A stretch of 64,000 bases of DNA from Bacteroidia bacterium (GTDB taxonomy: Bacteria > Bacteroidota > Bacteroidia > Chitinophagales > Chitinophagaceae): positions 372,001 through 436,000 of the forward strand of contig JAUHYD010000001.1 of assembly GCA_030426665.1 (NCBI GenBank), given 5' to 3'. Each line of letters begins with the position of its first letter. Within the stretch, counting starts at the first letter, position 1. The notes under the pieces are model-generated. The model did not search any database, was not told the DNA's origin, and worked only from the letters and a program-made list of their open reading frames with translations. The position numbers were made by a program, and so were the translations under genes. This document shows positions 60,938 to 64,000 of the stretch, piece after piece.

Positions 60938-62089
60938 CTATTGAAGTACTGCAACGAACATGCTGTCCGCACCATTATCAATCCCATTGATAATTTGCTG
61001 ATGCTGCACCCGCAGCCCGGTTTGGCTCGCAACCGCTTCAACTACTTCTTCATTTTCTCGCCGGAACACCGAACATGTTATATAGTAGAGCTTACCACCC
61101 GGCTTCAGATACTGAACGGCATTAACGGCAATTGCGGTTTGCATAGAAGTAAACTCGCCAAGTACTGTAGGTTCAAAAAAATGCAGTTGCTCCGGGGTAC
61201 GGCTCCAGGTACCGCTGCCACTACATGGAGCGTCACATATAATATTGTCGAATCGACTACCATTCGCGAATGCAGCACCACTATTTCCGGAAGCCATGTC
61301 GGCAACGACTATTTCCGGAACAGGCAAGTTGTATTTAATGAATCGTTCTTTTAAGTTTTTAAGTATTGAAGACCTTCTGTCTGCGACTGTCAAATGAATA
61401 TTTAATCCTTTATCCATCAGCAGTAACGACTTCCCTCCGGCACCGGCACAACAGTCGAGCCACCGCTCGCCTTCCATTGGCGTAAACAAAGAACCCGTTG
61501 CCTGCGATGATGCATCCTGCACAACAAAACAATCATCAGGCAATATTCTATCTATGGCAGTTCCGTTCGGTAGCGAAAGGCAATCGTCACCAATGCTAAC
61601 AAACGGAATATTGTTTTCCGCCAATAGCCGTTCAGTCAAATGTCGTTCTTTTCTTATACGAATGAATAACCGGGGTTGTATCAGCATCGAGTGCAACCAG
61701 TCTTCCCTTTCAATTCCTTTTGAGAGTTGTATATGCTCGGGGCACAATAAACCGGCATCAAAAAGCAACCCTTCCGTCTGGTCCTGAATATCAGCTGTAA
61801 GTCGCATGGTCTCTTTCGTCATAGCATTACACAACTGCAGACTTTTTTGCACACATTTCTCAAACATATCCGGGTCATTTACCACCGGTTTGCCATAAAA
61901 CGACAGCCCGTCGATGCACCTGTACCAGGAATAAACGGCAGCACTTAAAATTCGTCTGTCACGGCTGCCAAGCTTCGGAAAAGACTTGCAATATTTTCTC
62001 AGGAAATGGGTAAGCGGAACGCTTCCATTATAGGTATCAATCAGGGATTGTATGTGCTGCCAGAGATAGCGCATGGTGTGGTGCAACAA
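60938..62089 (-). CDS. RsmB/NOP-family rRNA cytosine-C5 methyltransferase
   Basis: 383 residues. The N-terminal helical part (about 1-130) resembles the NusB-like/RNA-binding region of RsmB. The methyltransferase core has motif I LDCCAGAGGKS (212-221), motif IV DAPCSGSGTW with C289 for product release, and motif VI ITCSVF with nucleophile C339. It makes m5C in rRNA; E. coli RsmB acts on C967 of 16S rRNA. The target is inferred from family. The start may be M1 or M6. Confidence 0.9.
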   Translation of the reverse strand: MLHHTMRYLWQHIQSLIDTYNGSVPLTHFLRKYCKSFPKLGSRDRRILSAAVYSWYRCIDGLSFYGKPVVNDPDMFEKCVQKSLQLCNAMTKETMRLTADIQDQTEGLLFDAGLLCPEHIQLSKGIEREDWLHSMLIQPRLFIRIRKERHLTERLLAENNIPFVSIGDDCLSLPNGTAIDRILPDDCFVVQDASSQATGSLFTPMEGERWLDCCAGAGGKSLLLMDKGLNIHLTVADRRSSILKNLKERFIKYNLPVPEIVVADMASGNSGAAFANGSRFDNIICDAPCSGSGTWSRTPEQLHFFEPTVLGEFTSMQTAIAVNAVQYLKPGGKLYYITCSVFRRENEEVVEAVASQTGLRVQHQQIINGIDNGADSMFVAVLQ

Positions 62090-62714
62090 TACGCAGAAAT
62101 TGCCAAAAAAAAGCTAAAAACTGACAACAATTAACACACTAAAATAAATTGCTTCAGGAGCCATTATCAACCTCAATCAAGGCAGGCGAGATTTTTCATT
62201 TTGGGGGATTATTTTTTGTAATCAGGCATTTGAAAAAAAATGTTGTCAGATTTGTATAGAAACCGTATTTTATAGTGGACTATTTTTCATAGAAATAGCT
62301 GTAACGTTTACCAGTAAAGCATTTCAGCCGGTATCGGGTATCGCGAAGAGTAGTGGGAACACCCAAACCCATAAGCTATAAAAAATACGGAAATCCTGCC
62401 CGCAAACACAAAAAAAAAATCATTTCATTCAAATGCTCATTCTGTAAGTTTTGCTAAACAAACAAGAGGTATTTAATTTTTTTTTTCAACAAAATGTTAG
62501 CAATTTCGTCTTCTGGTTCTGTAATAAGAGCAAATGAAAGGAAAAGTGTGTTTTACGAGTCGTGGGGTTCAAGGAAAAATGATTAACTTCAACTGTTGAT
62601 GACAGACCTTGAAATAAGCGTTGAATTTAGTTAAATCAGATTAGAATCCGGTCTTATTATGTTTCCAGTTAGCAACAAAAAAGTGAATTAACCTTAGCAT
62701 GTTTTTTCATTAAT
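62090..62714. other. AT-rich region upstream of dnaA
   Basis: 625 bp without a gene. Homopolymer A and T tracts (for example A10 near 62410 and T10 near 62477) and several AT-rich stretches make it a candidate for unwinding or for the dnaA promoter, but I find no clear DnaA box (TTATnCACA) cluster; TTATCAACC near 62165 is a two-mismatch match only. No statement about oriC can be made from sequence alone. Confidence 0.5.
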
Positions 62715-64000
62715 ATGGACAATCATATTTATAATAGTATTAATAACAATCTTTTGACAGAAGCAGAACAACTTTGGGACAAATGTCTGTTGATTATTAA
62801 AGATAACCTCAGCTGGAGAACATACCAGACATGGTTTGAACCAATCAAGGCGGTAAGCCTGGTTGATAATGCATTGACATTGCAAGTACCAAGTCAATTC
62901 TTTTACGAATGGCTTGAAGAACATTATGTAGAATTATTAGGTAAGACGATAAAACGGGTTTTAGGAAAGGAAGGGCGACTGGAGTACAGAATTATGATGG
63001 ACGGCAATGCAAGAAAACCTGCCTCGGTAAATATGCCGGGTAGCACACTTAGCAGGCCAACCAAGGATAATAACTTTGTTGACATGCCACTGAAGTGGGA
63101 TGATCCGCACAATATCAAAACACCATATGCAATTCCGGGTCTGAAAAGAATGCAGATAGACCCACAGCTGAACAGCAACTATGTATTTGATAACTATGTG
63201 GAGGGAGACTGCAACAGAGTAGCACGCTCTGCCGGTATTCACGTTGCACAAAAGCCGGGAGCAACCGCGTTTAATCCATTGGTGGTTTTTGGCGGCGTTG
63301 GTTGGGGCAAGACCCACCTTGTACAGGCAATAGGTAATGAAGTGCGTCGGCTGCACCCCAATAAGTCTGTATTATATGTAAGTGCAGAGAAGTTTATCAA
63401 TCAGTTTATAGACCACTCTAAGAATAATGAAGTTAATGATTTTATCCACTTCTATCAGTTAATAGACGTGCTGATAATGGATGATGTTCACCTGTTTGTT
63501 TCTGCGGTACGTACACAGGATGTGTTCTTTGCGATATTTAACCACCTGCATCAGAATGGCAAGCAAATAATACTCACCAGCGATACCGCACCAAGAGATC
63601 TGGAAGGTATGCAGGAGCGATTGCTGAGCAGATTCAGATGGGGACTGAATGCAGACATTCAGGCACCCGACTTTGAGACAAGACAAGCAATACTGCGTGT
63701 AAAAATGCGCCAGGAGGGTCTGGAAATACCAGATGAAGTGGTACGCTATGTAGCCTATAATATACAGAGCAATGTCCGTGAGCTGGAAGGAGCATTGATA
63801 GCGCTTTTTGCACAGGCAACCCTCAACAAGAAGGAAATAGACCTGGACCTCGCCAAGCGGGTGATGAAGAACTTTGTGAAGACGGCAGCGCGCGAGATGA
63901 CCATAGAGAACATACAGAAAATGGTTTGCGAGTACTACCACGTATCTTATGAACGCCTACTTACCAAAACACGTAAGCGGGAGGTGGTATTGGCAAGGCA
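62715..64000 (+). CDS. dnaA: Chromosomal replication initiator DnaA, 3'-truncated by window
   Basis: The first 428 residues, with no stop before the window ends. Domain I (about 1-85: WDKCLLIIKDNLSWRTYQTWFEPI) is typical. The AAA+ domain has Walker A GGVGWGKTH (193-201; Trp replaces the more usual Leu), Walker B LIMDDVH (about 253-259), sensor-1 LTSD and Arg-finger region ERLLSRFRWGL. Domain IV starts near 400 (TIENIQKMVCEYYHVSYERLL) and is cut within the basic loop TRKREVVLAR. DnaA-ATP opens oriC; this is the conserved core gene of the region. Start ATG chosen as the first in frame with the conserved domain I. Confidence 0.97.
   Translation, partial: MDNHIYNSINNNLLTEAEQLWDKCLLIIKDNLSWRTYQTWFEPIKAVSLVDNALTLQVPSQFFYEWLEEHYVELLGKTIKRVLGKEGRLEYRIMMDGNARKPASVNMPGSTLSRPTKDNNFVDMPLKWDDPHNIKTPYAIPGLKRMQIDPQLNSNYVFDNYVEGDCNRVARSAGIHVAQKPGATAFNPLVVFGGVGWGKTHLVQAIGNEVRRLHPNKSVLYVSAEKFINQFIDHSKNNEVNDFIHFYQLIDVLIMDDVHLFVSAVRTQDVFFAIFNHLHQNGKQIILTSDTAPRDLEGMQERLLSRFRWGLNADIQAPDFETRQAILRVKMRQEGLEIPDEVVRYVAYNIQSNVRELEGALIALFAQATLNKKEIDLDLAKRVMKNFVKTAAREMTIENIQKMVCEYYHVSYERLLTKTRKREVVLAR

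Noticed and set aside
62165-62173. DnaA box in the dnaA upstream region
   Set aside because: TTATCAACC differs from the consensus at two places and stands alone.
63459-63941. 160-codon frame antisense to dnaA
   Set aside because: dnaA is open across the whole region with all AAA+ motifs.

Overview
The window comes from a chromosome of a Bacteroidota bacterium, probably of the Chitinophagaceae/Saprospirales type. Several long secreted proteins end in type IX secretion (T9SS) sorting domains, both type A and the CHU_C-like type B. Candidate promoters match the Bacteroidota -7 box TAnnTTTG. There is a one-piece tmRNA with a GEYSYAMAA-type tag, a SusD-independent T9SS surface-protein repertoire, and dnaA at the right edge. 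No plasmid, rRNA or tRNA gene was seen; the only RNA gene is ssrA (tmRNA).

Layout. 1-6.2 kb: a partial unknown gene, a PhnA-family zinc-ribbon protein, a tight histidine kinase / response regulator / response-regulator-adenylate-cyclase operon, and a TPR-LuxR-type regulator. 6.3-25 kb: large T9SS cargo proteins (beta-helix plus seven Ig-like repeats; Asp-box propeller plus LamG; ELWxxDGT repeats), a 2OG-Fe(II) oxygenase, a rhomboid protease, a THUMP RNA methyltransferase, a polytopic membrane protein, a methyltransferase and two lipoproteins. A decayed copy of the oxygenase C-terminus lies on the other side of the beta-helix gene.

25-32 kb is accessory. Three nearly identical, strongly folded intergenic repeats in the same orientation bracket a GNAT acetyltransferase (repeat 2 bp from its stop codon) and a three-gene operon: DUF805-FAD oxidase fusion, methyltransferase, unknown membrane-anchored protein. 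An orphan 446-residue protein follows.

32.3-41.25 kb is an 8.9-kb integrated element with boundaries that can be read to the base. A tyrosine integrase sits next to ssrA, and a 16-bp copy of the tmRNA 3' end (TTTGTGGAGCCGGCGG) is found at both ends. The presumed ancestral ssrA terminator is stranded just outside the left end. Inside are arm-type repeats, a divergent repressor/excisionase immunity region, a TOPRIM-like/SF3 primase-helicase and, directly downstream of it, an array of 11 copies of an 8-bp iteron (TATGCACT) on both strands. The order integrase - repressor/excisionase - primase-helicase - iteron origin is that of phage-inducible chromosomal islands, but no packaging gene is recognisable and most cargo is unknown. 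This is the best candidate for an undescribed system.

41.2-64 kb returns to core functions: ssrA, a TPR protein, T9SS cargo with NHL and Ig-like repeats, paaZ (phenylacetate ring opening), typA/bipA with a terminator-like hairpin in its leader, a transglutaminase-like protein, a DAACS symporter, small membrane proteins, an ABC ATPase/permease pair behind an RsmB-type rRNA methyltransferase, and the first 428 codons of dnaA.
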